Notes: generated by a model not told the origin, from the sequence alone. Shown: positions 36,315 to 45,714, counted from the stretch's first letter. The stretch: 64,000 nucleotides of DNA from Actinomycetota bacterium (GCA_016870865.1 VGAC01000003.1:107631-171630), one strand, 5' to 3'. Made by a program: numbers and translations.

Positions 36315-36590
36315 GTGAATCGCGAGACGGACGCATCCTTTCGACCGTTGTCCGCTCTTCCCTCGCGCGGTGCGCGCATCGCCGCCTACGCCGCGGTCGT
36401 GCTCGGTGGACTCGCCGGGGGACTCATCGGATACGGGCTCGTCGACGTGCAGTGCACGGGTGACTGTGCGACTCCCCTTGGTCTGGGACTCTTCGTCGGG
36501 GCAGTGGTCACGGCGGGCGGTACCGCCATCGTTTCGGTTCTCGTTCTCCGTGCACTGGGCGAATGGCGCGAGTTGCAGGATCGTCGATGA
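36315..36590 (+). CDS. Small membrane protein, unknown function
   Basis: A 91-residue protein with two hydrophobic segments (IAAYAAVVLGGLAGGLIGYGL and LGLFVGAVVTAGGTAIVSVLVL) joined by a short loop with two Cys residues (QCTGDC). A short soluble tail ends EWRELQDRR. No family recognised. Its last codons overlap the start of the inositol monophosphatase gene (ATGA), so the two are translationally coupled. Confidence 0.7.
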   Translation: MNRETDASFRPLSALPSRGARIAAYAAVVLGGLAGGLIGYGLVDVQCTGDCATPLGLGLFVGAVVTAGGTAIVSVLVLRALGEWRELQDRR

Positions 36591-37363
36591 CCAACGACCT
36601 CGCGGGCCAACTTCTCACGCTCGCGACGAACCTCGCCACGCACGTCGGGGACACGGCCCTCGCCGGCCGTCGACTCGGACTGCACAACGTCGAGACAAAA
36701 TCGACCCCGACCGATATGGTCACCGAGTACGACCGCGCGACGGAGCGCGAAATTGTCGCGACGCTCAGGCGCCTGCGGCCTGCGGACGCGATCGTCGGCG
36801 AGGAGGGTGGCAACCACGACGGCACGTCGGGCATCACGTGGTTCGTCGACCCGATCGACGGCACGACGAACTTTCTCTACGACCTTCCCATGTGGACGGT
36901 GTCGATCGGTGTTCACGATGCCGATGGTGCGCTGTGTGGCGTGGTCTATGCACCTGCCCTGCGCGAAACCTTCAGCGCGGTGCGCGGACGTGGGGCGTTC
37001 CTCAACGGCCACCGCATCACCTGCAGCGAGGTCGCCGACCCGGCGCACGCGCTGGTCGGTACCGGCTTCAACTACTCACCCGCGAACCGCGTGGCGCAGG
37101 CGAACCGCATCCCAGGCTTCATCGACAAGATCCGTGACGTGCGACGACTCGGCTCGGCCTCACTGGACCTCTGCTTCGTCGCCTGTGGTCGATACGACGC
37201 CTATTTTGAGGAACACCTCTACCCCTGGGACCTCGCGGCCGGGTCACTGATTGCCACCGAGGCCGGCGCCCGCGTCGAGGCCACCCACGGTCCGACGGCT
37301 TTGGCCGTCTTGGCGGCGAATCGAGCGCTGTTTGCCCGGATGAAAAACATTCTCGTGCCCTGA
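36587..37363 (+). CDS. Inositol monophosphatase family protein
   Basis: A 258-residue Mg-dependent sugar phosphatase of the IMPase/FBPase/HisN superfamily. The metal site is visible as VGEEGGNHDG, then WFVDPIDGTTNFLYDLP, and the late YPWDLAAGSLIATEAGA motif with the third Asp. In actinobacteria such enzymes act in inositol, histidinol phosphate or fructose bisphosphate turnover, and sequence alone does not separate these. AGGA precedes the ATG. Confidence 0.9.
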   Translation: MTNDLAGQLLTLATNLATHVGDTALAGRRLGLHNVETKSTPTDMVTEYDRATEREIVATLRRLRPADAIVGEEGGNHDGTSGITWFVDPIDGTTNFLYDLPMWTVSIGVHDADGALCGVVYAPALRETFSAVRGRGAFLNGHRITCSEVADPAHALVGTGFNYSPANRVAQANRIPGFIDKIRDVRRLGSASLDLCFVACGRYDAYFEEHLYPWDLAAGSLIATEAGARVEATHGPTALAVLAANRALFARMKNILVP

Positions 37364-37504
37364 AAAGCTTCGACCGCCCGAACAACCGCGCGTAGTCGTG
37401 CGCCGCCGCACCGGATCGAAGAATTTACCGGGGCGGACCGTCATGTCGTGGGTGTGCGTGGTCTTGGCTGCCGGGTCGACGGATGGGTCACCCGAGTCGA
37501 CAAC

Positions 37505-37510
37505 TACTCT
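37505..37510 (+). promoter_or_regulatory. Candidate leaderless -10 box of glpK
   Basis: TACTCT ends exactly six bases before the glpK ATG, and no Shine-Dalgarno sequence is present. The 153-base gap upstream also holds an imperfect inverted repeat (CTTCGACCG at 37368-37376 with CGGATCGAAG at 37412-37421) that could end the monophosphatase transcript. Confidence 0.5.
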
Positions 37511-37516
37511 GAGCCG

Positions 37517-38977
37517 ATGACCTACATCGTGGCGATCGATGCGGGCACCACGGGCGTGCGCAGCCGGGCGGTGTTTCCCGATGGTCGTGAAACGGTGGCC
37601 TCGTATCTCGAGTTCACGCAGTATTTTCCGGCACCGGGTCTCGTCGAACACGACGCCGAGGAAATCTGGGACGTCACCCGCAGGACCCTCCTTGACGTCA
37701 TCGCGCGTGTCGGCACGATGCCGGCCACGATCGGCATCACCAACCAGCGGGAGACCATCGTCGCCTGGGACCGGGCCACCGGCAAGACATTCGGTCGTGC
37801 CATCGTCTGGCAGGACAGGCGCACCGCCCAGCGCTGTCTCGAACTGGCGCCACATCTCCCCACTGTGCGCGCCACCACGGGCCTCGTGCTGGACCCGTAC
37901 TTCAGTGCGACGAAGATCGAGTGGATGCTGCGAAACGGTGTGAAGCCCACGCCTACTCTCGCCTTCGGCACGGTCGACAGTTGGCTGCTGTGGAAACTCA
38001 CCGACGGTGCCGTCTTTGCCACCGACGAATCGAATGCCAGCCGCACGATGCTGTGGGACATCACCGCCCATGAATGGAGTCGCGAAATCTGTGATCTCCT
38101 GGGCGTGCCGTTCGCGTCGCTGCCCGAGGTACGCGACTCGAGTGGGCGCTTCGGCGTCACGTCGGTGGACACAGTGCCATCGGGGATTCCCATCTCGGGT
38201 ATCGCCGGCGACCAGCAGGCGGCTCTCTTCGGTCAGGCCTGCTTCGCCGAAGGCGATGCGAAGAACACCTACGGCACGGGCAGTTTCGTGCTGATGAACG
38301 TGGGACCGCGTTGTCCGGCGCCGAGCGAGGGAATGCTCACCACCGTCGCATGGCGAATCGCGGGTCAAACGACGTACGCCGTCGAGGGTGCGATCTTCGT
38401 CACCGGCGCCGCGGTGCAGTGGCTCCGCGACGGCTTGGGCATCATCCGCGAGTCGAACGACATCGAAACCCTCGCCGCGCGGGTCGACACGACGGGGGGT
38501 GTCGTTTTTGTTCCCGCGCTCACCGGTCTCGGCAGCCCGTGGTGGGACGCCGAGGCCCGCGGTGCCGTGTTCGGAATCACCCGCGGGACGACCGCCGCCC
38601 ACCTCGCTCTCGCCACGCTCGAGGCGACGGCGTTTCAGACTCGTGACGTCGTCGAGGCGATGACCGCGGCGACGGGCATCGCCATCCGCACGTTGCGCGT
38701 CGACGGCGGTGCGGCCGGAAACGACCGTTTGATGCAGATCCAGGCCGATCAACTGGGAATCGTCGTCGAAAGACCCGTCGATCGCGAAACAACCGCCGTC
38801 GGCGCCGCGCTGTTGGCGGGTCTCGCCGAGGGTGTGTGGGAAAGCCCCGAGGATGCCGCCGCATCACGGCGTATCGAGCGCCGCTTTGAGCCGAACCCCG
38901 AGCTGGCGGCCTTCGCCGATGTCGCGCATGCACAGTGGCGCGAGGGCCTCCGCCGCGTGACCCCGAACTGCCCCTGA
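37517..38977 (+). CDS. glpK: Glycerol kinase
   Basis: A 486-residue FGGY kinase phosphorylating glycerol to glycerol 3-phosphate. AIDAGTTGVRS is the phosphate-binding start. Glycerol-contacting residues of E. coli GlpK are kept: Arg-Glu in ITNQRETIVAW, Trp in IVWQDRRTAQR, Tyr in LDPYFSATKIEW and Asp in GIAGDQQAALFGQ. KNTYGTGSFVLMN is the second ATP motif. No transporter gene is adjacent. It converges on the ROK kinase with 12 bases between stops. Confidence 0.93.
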   Translation: MTYIVAIDAGTTGVRSRAVFPDGRETVASYLEFTQYFPAPGLVEHDAEEIWDVTRRTLLDVIARVGTMPATIGITNQRETIVAWDRATGKTFGRAIVWQDRRTAQRCLELAPHLPTVRATTGLVLDPYFSATKIEWMLRNGVKPTPTLAFGTVDSWLLWKLTDGAVFATDESNASRTMLWDITAHEWSREICDLLGVPFASLPEVRDSSGRFGVTSVDTVPSGIPISGIAGDQQAALFGQACFAEGDAKNTYGTGSFVLMNVGPRCPAPSEGMLTTVAWRIAGQTTYAVEGAIFVTGAAVQWLRDGLGIIRESNDIETLAARVDTTGGVVFVPALTGLGSPWWDAEARGAVFGITRGTTAAHLALATLEATAFQTRDVVEAMTAATGIAIRTLRVDGGAAGNDRLMQIQADQLGIVVERPVDRETTAVGAALLAGLAEGVWESPEDAAASRRIERRFEPNPELAAFADVAHAQWREGLRRVTPNCP

Positions 38978-38989
38978 CGATCCCGCGAC

Positions 38990-39856
38990 TCAGTCGCCGG
39001 CACCGACGAAGGCGGCACCGATCGCGCCGGCGCGTTCGCCCAGCGTCGCCGCGGCGATCACCGGCATTGCACGACCGACATGGCTTTGTTCGACTCCTCG
39101 GAAACGACCCGTGATCGCAGCAACGACTTCGCTGCGTGCACCGAGTCCCCCACCCAGGACGATGCATGCAGGATCGAAGGTGTTGACCAGGTTGTGCAGG
39201 CCGAGTGCCGCCCAGTCCGCGAATTCCTCCAGCGCGCGCACCGCGGATTCTTCGCCCCGCGCGCACGCCTCGAGCACCGCCTCGGAACTTGCCGCACCGG
39301 CGATGCGTGCCAGACCACGACCCGATACATAGGTCTCCCAGCACCCGCGACGACCGCACGGACACACAGCGCCACCGCGCTCGACGACCATGTGTCCGAA
39401 CTCCCCGGCAAAACCATTGGTGCCGCGGGCCACCCGGCCGCCCACGATCGTGCCACCACCGATACCCGTACCGATCGTGACGACGAGCACTTCGTCGTGC
39501 CCACGTGCCGAGCCGAGCCGCCACTCCGCCACGGTGGCACACGTGCCGTCGTTGTCGACGACCACGGGCAGACCCAATCGTTCGGACAGCACGGCGCGCA
39601 GCGGTACGTCGCGCACACGGGGTAGGTGGGTTGTCGTCACCGCAGTGCCGTCACGTGTCACCAATGCGGCAATGCCCAGACCCACCGAGGTGATGCCGTC
39701 GAAGCCGCGCGCCAGGGTCACCACGGCGGCGGCGGCATCGCCCGCCGCGTCGGTTGCGACCCGGCGTTCCTCGACGACTCGTGCCTCCCCATCGACGTCG
39801 TCGACCACGACACACAGCGTCTTTGTGCCTCCGATGTCGATGCCGAGTCTCCTCAT
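38990..39856 (-). CDS. ROK family glucokinase
   Basis: A 288-residue sugar kinase with the ROK layout: GIDIGGTKTLCVVVDD phosphate loop, VVDNDGTCATVAEW with the catalytic Asp, GHMVVERGG, and the zinc motif CPCGRRGCWETYVSG with His and three Cys. Glucose is the likely substrate, by resemblance to actinobacterial GlkA. AGGAG lies six bases before the ATG. It follows the SRPBCC gene by 36 bases. Confidence 0.88.
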   Translation of the reverse strand: MRRLGIDIGGTKTLCVVVDDVDGEARVVEERRVATDAAGDAAAAVVTLARGFDGITSVGLGIAALVTRDGTAVTTTHLPRVRDVPLRAVLSERLGLPVVVDNDGTCATVAEWRLGSARGHDEVLVVTIGTGIGGGTIVGGRVARGTNGFAGEFGHMVVERGGAVCPCGRRGCWETYVSGRGLARIAGAASSEAVLEACARGEESAVRALEEFADWAALGLHNLVNTFDPACIVLGGGLGARSEVVAAITGRFRGVEQSHVGRAMPVIAAATLGERAGAIGAAFVGAGD

Positions 39857-39892
39857 TGGGGTCTCCTCATCGGGGCCTCCCGATCGGGATGA

Positions 39893-40324
39893 TCAGGATT
39901 CGCAGCGTGACTTCAACTCGGTGAGGGTATGCAGAATGCGATTCTCCGCGCGGCGCTTCACGAAACCCGGCAACGGAATCACCAGGTCGATGGAGAGGTC
40001 GTAGGTGGTGAGAGTGCCATTGGAAACGGATTCGAACATGTAGTCGCCGTCGAGCGTGCGCATGATGTCGCCGTCGACGAGTCGCCAGGCGATGGTGAGT
40101 GGCGAGTCGCCGTAGGTGTAACCAAGCGTGTAGTGCGTGCTGCGCCCGAGGGCCGATGCACGGAATTCGACCTTGGTCCCGCGCCCCTGCGCGTCACGTT
40201 CGAGCACGACCGCCTCCTTGACGTCCTTGGCCCACTCGGGGTAGCGCTCGAACTCGGTGGCAACGTGAAAACAACGTTGGGGTGACGCGGCGATGACGGT
40301 CGTTTGTTTGGCGGTGTCGGCCAT
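39893..40324 (-). CDS. SRPBCC (START-like) family protein
   Basis: A 143-residue member of the polyketide-cyclase/START-like fold. It begins MADTAKQTTVIAASPQRCF, then FERYPEWAKDVKEAVV, alternating strands, and a C-terminal helix. These proteins bind hydrophobic ligands; the ligand here is unknown. CACAAT ends six bases before the ATG, indicating a leaderless start. Confidence 0.82.
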   Translation of the reverse strand: MADTAKQTTVIAASPQRCFHVATEFERYPEWAKDVKEAVVLERDAQGRGTKVEFRASALGRSTHYTLGYTYGDSPLTIAWRLVDGDIMRTLDGDYMFESVSNGTLTTYDLSIDLVIPLPGFVKRRAENRILHTLTELKSRCES

Positions 40325-40361
40325 TGCTCCATTGTGGCCCATCGCAGCGCCGACCGACGGC

Positions 40362-40859
40362 TTATTCGGCGCTGTCCGGACCAGCGTCATCGGTTTGACC
40401 GGGCCTTGCACGCTCGACGAAGGTGCCGTGGCGGCTGGCCCACAGTCCATTTAGGCCGAGGCCGAGCATCGGCACCAGCACGCCGAAAGCAAGGACGCTT
40501 CCCGTCTTGCCGTCGGTGGTCGGCCGGGCGATTGCCGCCGCGATTCCAGCTGCGGTTTGTAGCAACAGCGCGACGAGCATCGGCACCCTGACGTCGCGTG
40601 GTGCCACTTCACCCGTCAAGAAGAACAACTGCGAAACGGAAATCTCGCGTTCACGACTGCGCTGAACCGCGGCAAAGAAGCCGACCAGGAAACCAGCGAC
40701 ACCCACCGCGAAAAGGGCCAGCGACACCACGACGATCACGACACGAAAGACGTCGTCAAAGAGAACCGCGCTGATGATCGCGACCACTGCAAAGAACACC
40801 GACGCGACAAGATTGAAGCGCACGATTGGTGAGGTACTGATGCGCAATGGGGACGTCAT
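40362..40859 (-). CDS. Four-span membrane protein, unknown function
   Basis: A 165-residue protein with about four hydrophobic helices (FNLVASVFFAVVAIISAVLF, VVIVVVSLALFAVGVAGFLVG, VPMLVALLLQTAAGIAAAIA and LAFGVLVPMLGLGLNGLW). A short acidic tail follows. A similar protein sits beside PimB-type mannosyltransferases in other actinobacteria. The ATG overlaps the glycosyltransferase stop (ATGA). Confidence 0.75.
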   Translation of the reverse strand: MTSPLRISTSPIVRFNLVASVFFAVVAIISAVLFDDVFRVVIVVVSLALFAVGVAGFLVGFFAAVQRSREREISVSQLFFLTGEVAPRDVRVPMLVALLLQTAAGIAAAIARPTTDGKTGSVLAFGVLVPMLGLGLNGLWASRHGTFVERARPGQTDDAGPDSAE

Positions 40860-41983
40860 GGGAGCGCGCGAAGCGTATTCCACAGTTTTTCGGCAAGCAC
40901 GTCGTGGGAGAACTCCGCTTCGGCGCGCACCCGAGCGGCTGCCCCCATCGCGCGGCGACCTGCTTCGTCATCAAAGAGACGCTCGAAGGCGACCACGACC
41001 TCGTCGACGTTGTCAGGGTCGTCCACCACGATGCCCGTCACACCGTCCTCGACTGCGTCAGCGGCCCCGCCACTGGCACCGGCCACCTGCGGCACCCCGC
41101 ATGCCGCAGCCTCGAGAAAAACGATACCGAAGCCCTCTTGTTCCAGACCCAACCACCGGTTGCGACACAGCATCGTGAACGCGTCGGCGCACCCGTTGAG
41201 CAACGGCAGATCCTCGGATGAAACCCGGCCGAGGAAGCGCACCGGCGCACCACGGTCGCGCGCGAGCCGAACGAGGCGGCCCTCGTCGCGACCCGCACCC
41301 GCGATGACGAGTTCCAGGTTCGGTCGAACGCGGGCCATGCGTGCGACCGCCGCAATGGCAGTGTCGAAACCCTTGCGCGGCACGAGCCGGCTGACCCCTA
41401 CGATCAACTCCGCATCGGCCGGAATACCGAAACGTTCGCGCGCCGCGCGACGTGCCGCCTCGTCGAGTACGCGGAACCGCGCGGTGTCGACACCCGGCGC
41501 CACGACCGTCGTCGGCAGTGTGCGGCCGGCGGCACGTTCGGCTTCGCGCGCGGGATAGTTGCCGGCCGCGATGCAGTGGATCGCTCGCCGCAGGACACGG
41601 CCGAGCACCTGCTGTGAGGCGGGCAGCCGACCGGGAACCGTCACCTCCGCACCGTGCAACACGACGACGTAGGGCAGAGCGAGATTCGGGCCGATGATGC
41701 CGAGCGGCACGGCCGGGTCGAGCACCACGAACTCGGCCCCGAAGTCGCGGGCGAGGTCGTTGATGCGCTTGACCATCAACGGATGAGGTAACAACACCGA
41801 TTCACGAACACGCTCGACTCGAAACGGCTGTTGCTCGTCCCACTCGCGCGCCCCTTTGTGGGGACTCGTCAGTACCGCGAATTGGTCGGGTGGCAGACGA
41901 CGCCACCACTCCCACAGCAAGGACTGAATACCGCCAACTTTCGGCGGAAAGTCGTTGGTGACAAGGATGTGGCGGCCCGACAT
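40856..41983 (-). CDS. GT4 glycosyltransferase, PimB'/MgtA-like
   Basis: A 375-residue GT-B retaining glycosyltransferase. The N-terminal NDFPPKVGGIQSLLWE loop binds the acceptor, HGAEVTVPGRLP and GVSRLVPRKGFDTAI follow, and EQEGFGIVFLEAAACGVPQVAG is the nucleotide-sugar motif. This pattern is closest to the mycobacterial mannosyltransferase PimB' or relatives that add mannose to phosphatidylinositol mannoside. The acceptor is inferred. It lies 12 bases after queG. Confidence 0.82.
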   Translation of the reverse strand: MSGRHILVTNDFPPKVGGIQSLLWEWWRRLPPDQFAVLTSPHKGAREWDEQQPFRVERVRESVLLPHPLMVKRINDLARDFGAEFVVLDPAVPLGIIGPNLALPYVVVLHGAEVTVPGRLPASQQVLGRVLRRAIHCIAAGNYPAREAERAAGRTLPTTVVAPGVDTARFRVLDEAARRAARERFGIPADAELIVGVSRLVPRKGFDTAIAAVARMARVRPNLELVIAGAGRDEGRLVRLARDRGAPVRFLGRVSSEDLPLLNGCADAFTMLCRNRWLGLEQEGFGIVFLEAAACGVPQVAGASGGAADAVEDGVTGIVVDDPDNVDEVVVAFERLFDDEAGRRAMGAAARVRAEAEFSHDVLAEKLWNTLRALP

Positions 41984-41995
41984 GCGACTCCAGTG

Positions 41996-43141
41996 TTACC
42001 CACGCGGCGTGGGTAGGTTCCGCAACTCCTCGCGAACCACCTCGCTGGGGTCGTCGTCGGGAACGATGTCCAAATGACCCACGCGTGCGGCAGCCCACAC
42101 GGCGTGCGCCCGCACGAATGCATCGTCGTCGACGAGGCCCCGCGCAATGGCATCCCGGGCCGCGGCATCGTCGGGCCGCGCCCGGTTGCCGAGCACGATG
42201 AGCGCATTGCGCCGGACCCACCTCGCCTCGCGGTCGTGGATGTACCAACGACCGAACCGCGACATGATCTCAGCGTCACCCATGGCCAAAATTGCCACGG
42301 GGTCGACCGTCGACGTCATCCGTGACTCGTCGCCGAGCCGCGACATCGAGACGCGAACCGAGCGCGTAGATGGTGGACACACTTCCTGACAGTCGTCGCA
42401 GCCGTAGATGCGGTCGTCGATGGCCTCGCGCAGCGCGCGGTCGACGATTCCTGGTTTCTGGATCACCCAAGCCAGACAGCGCGCGGCGTCGATGACCCCG
42501 GGTTCGATGATCGCACCGGTCGGACAACCATCCAGACACCGTCGACAGGTTCCGCACCCGTCGGCGACGGGCGTCGAGGTGGGCAGCACCGCGTCCGTCA
42601 CCACACCCCCGAGCACGAACCAACTGCCCGCATCGACGAGCAGCAGGTTTGCGTTCTTGCCGTACCAACCGAGCCCGGCCAGGTAGGCGGCTTCGCGGTC
42701 CACGAGGGCGTTTTCATCGGCCACGACCACCGCGCGGTGGCCAACGGTCCGTAACTCCTCGGACACCGCAGCGAGCGCGCCGCGCAACGCCGAGTAGTTG
42801 TCACGCCACGCGTAACGCGCCACCCGGGCCATCGGGGTTCGCGAATCGACGCTTGGTTCGGCGACGGGCTCGTGGTACGCAACCGCACCGACGATGATCG
42901 ACCGTGCGCCCCTCACGATCATCGACGGGTTGGTCGACCGCGCGGGGTTGCGAAATGTGAACTGCATCGTGTCGGACAAACCGCGGGCGTTGCGGTCGTC
43001 GATGGCCCTCCGGGCGCGGTCGAAGCGACGCGCCGGGGCGATGCCGACCCGGTCCAGGCCCGCCTTCGTGCCCACTTCGCAGACGTGGCGGGCGTAGTCC
43101 TGGAGTGCTGTTCGGGAACGGGACTGCGCGTCAGACGCCAC
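41996..43141 (-). CDS. queG: Epoxyqueuosine reductase
   Basis: A 381-residue cobalamin- and Fe-S-dependent enzyme for the last step of queuosine synthesis in tRNA. Two [4Fe-4S] ligand sets are visible: CGTCRRCLDGCPTGAI and, further on, CDDCQEVCP. AGLGWYGKNANLL is the active-site region. A C-terminal HEAT-like part (DREARWVRRNALIVLGN) completes the fold. The GTG start overlaps the small Cys-rich gene upstream by 11 bases. Confidence 0.92.
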   Translation of the reverse strand: MASDAQSRSRTALQDYARHVCEVGTKAGLDRVGIAPARRFDRARRAIDDRNARGLSDTMQFTFRNPARSTNPSMIVRGARSIIVGAVAYHEPVAEPSVDSRTPMARVARYAWRDNYSALRGALAAVSEELRTVGHRAVVVADENALVDREAAYLAGLGWYGKNANLLLVDAGSWFVLGGVVTDAVLPTSTPVADGCGTCRRCLDGCPTGAIIEPGVIDAARCLAWVIQKPGIVDRALREAIDDRIYGCDDCQEVCPPSTRSVRVSMSRLGDESRMTSTVDPVAILAMGDAEIMSRFGRWYIHDREARWVRRNALIVLGNRARPDDAAARDAIARGLVDDDAFVRAHAVWAAARVGHLDIVPDDDPSEVVREELRNLPTPRG

Positions 43142-43331
43142 GGTGCCGAAGCGTAGGCACCATTCCCGCGTTTGCGAGCAACTTCACCGCACGGGCTTCG
43201 TCGAGGCTAAGGACGACGGCCTCGTCGGGGTTCCGACCGATCAGGAAACTAACCACGCAGTCGCCGCAGGCATCGGTGTCACGCATGCAGCAGGTGTCGC
43301 AATCGATGGTGAGGGAGTCGTTCGTCGTCAC
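43131..43331 (-). CDS. Small Cys-rich protein, unknown function
   Basis: A 66-residue protein whose first third contains IDCDTCCMRDTDACGDC, five Cys with CxxC spacing, probably binding zinc or iron. The rest (LSLDEARAVKLLANAGMVPTLRHRG) is a helical tail. Similar short proteins occur in actinobacteria beside unrelated genes, and the function is unknown. The end overlaps queG by 11 bases, so the two are coupled. Confidence 0.72.
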   Translation of the reverse strand: MTTNDSLTIDCDTCCMRDTDACGDCVVSFLIGRNPDEAVVLSLDEARAVKLLANAGMVPTLRHRGV

Positions 43332-43340
43332 CCACACAGC

Positions 43341-43358
43341 GTGACAACGGGGTGTCAC
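43341..43358. other. Perfect 6-6-6 inverted repeat between two minus-strand genes
   Basis: GTGACA (43341-43346) and TGTCAC (43353-43358) flank a six-base spacer, within the end of thrB and just upstream of the small Cys-rich gene. It may be an operator or a weak RNA hairpin; no T tract follows. Confidence 0.4.
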
Positions 43359-44206
43359 ACACCGATGAGATGCGCCCCTCGATGGTCGATCCCGACGACC
43401 CGCGCCCGACCATTCCCGGGCAACGCGGCCGCCACACCTTCGGCCTCGCCCGACCGCGCGAAGCACGCCACCGTCGGCCCGGACCCACTCAGCCATGCCG
43501 ACACGGCCCCCGCATCGAGCATCGCCCGCATCGCCGCCCGGCTCGGCTCGGCCCCTGCCAATCGGCGGTCCTGGTGCAGACGGTCCCTCATCGCCGAGGC
43601 CAACGCATCGATATCACCCGCGGCGAGCGCCGCAACGAGCAGCGCGGTATGCGTGAGGTTGAACACGGCATCCTCGAACGGCACGGACTGCGGCATCCTC
43701 GCGCGCGACTCCGATGTCGAGGTCGTGGAGTCGGGTATCCACACGACCACGGCCAATTGGTCGCTGAGCAAACCGTCGAGAGGCACCCGCACCGCACGAT
43801 GGCCGTTCGTGGCGACCACACCTCCCAACAGCGACGCCGTGACATTGTCGGGATGACCCTCGAGCCGCGCGGCCACGTCGATCACGGCTCGCCTCATCGG
43901 TGCGTCGACCGCGGTCGCGCGACGCGACTGGAGGATTCCGAGTACTGCCCCGCCGACACGCGCCGCGCCACTAAAGCCCAGGCCACGGCTCATGGGGATT
44001 TCACTGCGAACCCACACGTCGCCGTTCCCGCCGGCATCGCGGAAGGCGACCGTCGCAGGGTGATGTTCGTCTGCGACCTTGCCGCGTTCGGGCATTGGAT
44101 CGACTCCCGCGACACCGACCTCGGCATACAGCGTGAGCGCCATGCCGAGTCCGTCGAAACCCGGACCCAGGTTGGCGGAACTACCCGGCACGCGGACGAT
44201 CGTCAT
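43355..44206 (-). CDS. thrB: Homoserine kinase
   Basis: A 283-residue GHMP kinase converting homoserine to O-phosphohomoserine in threonine synthesis. VRVPGSSANLGPGFDGLGMAL is the family start; SRGLGFSGAARVGG is a slightly altered ATP loop (GLGSSAA in most); GHPDNVTASLLGG and WLSGSGPTVACFA complete the three GHMP motifs. The ATG at 44206 is well placed, 29 bases after trpD. Neither hom nor thrC is adjacent. Confidence 0.88.
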   Translation of the reverse strand: MTIVRVPGSSANLGPGFDGLGMALTLYAEVGVAGVDPMPERGKVADEHHPATVAFRDAGGNGDVWVRSEIPMSRGLGFSGAARVGGAVLGILQSRRATAVDAPMRRAVIDVAARLEGHPDNVTASLLGGVVATNGHRAVRVPLDGLLSDQLAVVVWIPDSTTSTSESRARMPQSVPFEDAVFNLTHTALLVAALAAGDIDALASAMRDRLHQDRRLAGAEPSRAAMRAMLDAGAVSAWLSGSGPTVACFARSGEAEGVAAALPGNGRARVVGIDHRGAHLIGV

Positions 44207-44234
44207 GGCTTGACAACGACCGTTTCGGCTTGCT

Positions 44235-45314
44235 CTATTGCTCGAGTCGTTTGGACGCGCGATCACTCGTCACGACGAGCCTGTCGAGCACCGCTGCGGC
44301 AGCACCGCCGTCGATCGACGCCTCGGCGAGGGCACGTCCGGCGCGCAGGTCGGCGGCGAGGCCGGCCACGTGCAGTGCCGCTGCTGCATTGAAAACAACC
44401 GTCTCGCGCATCGGTCCGGCTTCGCCGTCAAGGATGCGCCGTGTCAGCGCAGCATTCTCCTTGGCATCACCACCCCTTATTGCCTCGAGTGGTGCGGACA
44501 CGAAACCAATGTCGGCCGCATCGACGGTGAACTCGGTGATCTCACCCGCGCGCAGTGCCATCACCCGGCACGGCCCACCGAGCGTGATTTCGTCGACCGC
44601 GCCGTGTCCGTGCACGACCCACACCGAGCGCACGCCACGCGAGCCGAGGGCCTCGATCATCGGTCGCATCATCCACGGCATGGCGACACCCACCAACATC
44701 GAAGAAACCGGTGCGGGGTTTGCCATCGGACCGAGCAGGTTGAAGATGGTCGAAATGCCGATCTCGCGCCGCGACGGACCCGTGTAACGAAACGCCGGAT
44801 GGAATCGTGCGGCGAGACAAAAGCCCATGTTCGCCTCGGCGATGCATTCAGCGACCCCGACGGGATCGAGTTCGGCCGCCACACCCAACTCCTCCAACAA
44901 GTCGGCGGCACCGCACTGCGACGACGCGGCGCGGTTGCCGTGCTTGCAGACAGGAACACCCGCACCGGCCACGACGAACGCGGTCACCGTCGACACGTTG
45001 AACGACTGAGACATGTCGCCACCGGTGCCGACGATGTCGATGGCGCGACCCGCGACATCGGCGGGTAGATCGACGCGCTGGCCGGCCGTACGCACGGCAC
45101 GCAACATTCCTGCAAGTTCGGGCGCGGTCTCTCCCTTTGCGCGCAACGCGACGATGAACGCGGTCATCTGCGAAGGCGACGCCGAACCCTCGAGGATTTC
45201 GGTGATCGCAGCCTCGGCGACCTCCGGCTCGAGATCGCGGCGCGCGATGAGCGTGCCCAGGACTGTGGGCCATCCGCCGAAGTCGGCGAGCGGGCGCGGA
45301 TGCACTGCGGTCAC
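44235..45314 (-). CDS. trpD: Anthranilate phosphoribosyltransferase
   Basis: A 359-residue enzyme joining anthranilate to PRPP in tryptophan synthesis. DIVGTGGDMSQSFNVST is the PRPP loop, KHGNRAASSQCGAADLLEELG binds anthranilate, and GPMANPAPVSSMLVGV is a further signature. The start is uncertain: GTG at 45314 is preceded by GAGACT six bases upstream, and a GTG at 45305 is possible. No other trp genes are near. Confidence 0.92.
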   Translation of the reverse strand: MTAVHPRPLADFGGWPTVLGTLIARRDLEPEVAEAAITEILEGSASPSQMTAFIVALRAKGETAPELAGMLRAVRTAGQRVDLPADVAGRAIDIVGTGGDMSQSFNVSTVTAFVVAGAGVPVCKHGNRAASSQCGAADLLEELGVAAELDPVGVAECIAEANMGFCLAARFHPAFRYTGPSRREIGISTIFNLLGPMANPAPVSSMLVGVAMPWMMRPMIEALGSRGVRSVWVVHGHGAVDEITLGGPCRVMALRAGEITEFTVDAADIGFVSAPLEAIRGGDAKENAALTRRILDGEAGPMRETVVFNAAAALHVAGLAADLRAGRALAEASIDGGAAAAVLDRLVVTSDRASKRLEQ

Positions 45315-45355
45315 GCGGACAGTCTCGCGTGGAAGTAGAAGTTTGCTACCCCGAT

Positions 45356-45601
45356 TTAGGCGGTGCGACGGCGCTGACGGATGATGCGACGGCGCTCGCG
45401 CTCGGTCGTGCCACCCCAGACGCCCTCCTTCTCGCGGGAGGCGAGAGCGTGCTCCAGACAGGCGATGCGCACGTCGCAGGTACCGCACACAGAAACCGCC
45501 ACCGAGGCGGCAATCTCGTCACCCTCGTCCGGGAAGAACACCGCCGGGTCCAGGCCCTGACAGGCCCCCCGCTGACGCCACGAAATGTCAGTGATTGTCA
45601 C
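45356..45601 (-). CDS. WhiB family transcriptional regulator
   Basis: An 81-residue actinobacterial [4Fe-4S] regulator. The four cluster Cys are C14, C39, C42 and C48; GVWGGTTERERRR is the beta-turn, followed by the basic DNA-binding tail RRIIRQRRR. WhiB proteins bind the sigma factor sigma-A and respond to oxygen or nitric oxide. A run of six G lies six bases before the GTG start. The subclass is not assigned. Confidence 0.93.
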   Translation of the reverse strand: MTITDISWRQRGACQGLDPAVFFPDEGDEIAASVAVSVCGTCDVRIACLEHALASREKEGVWGGTTERERRRIIRQRRRTA

Positions 45602-45714
45602 GTTCTGCCCCCCAGTTCACGCAACTCGTGTGGTTGGTGGGCATCGGCCACATTCCCCCCGAAACATGACCGATGTCTCACCTTGTCTGGGACACTAAAC
45701 CCACCCCGACGGGC

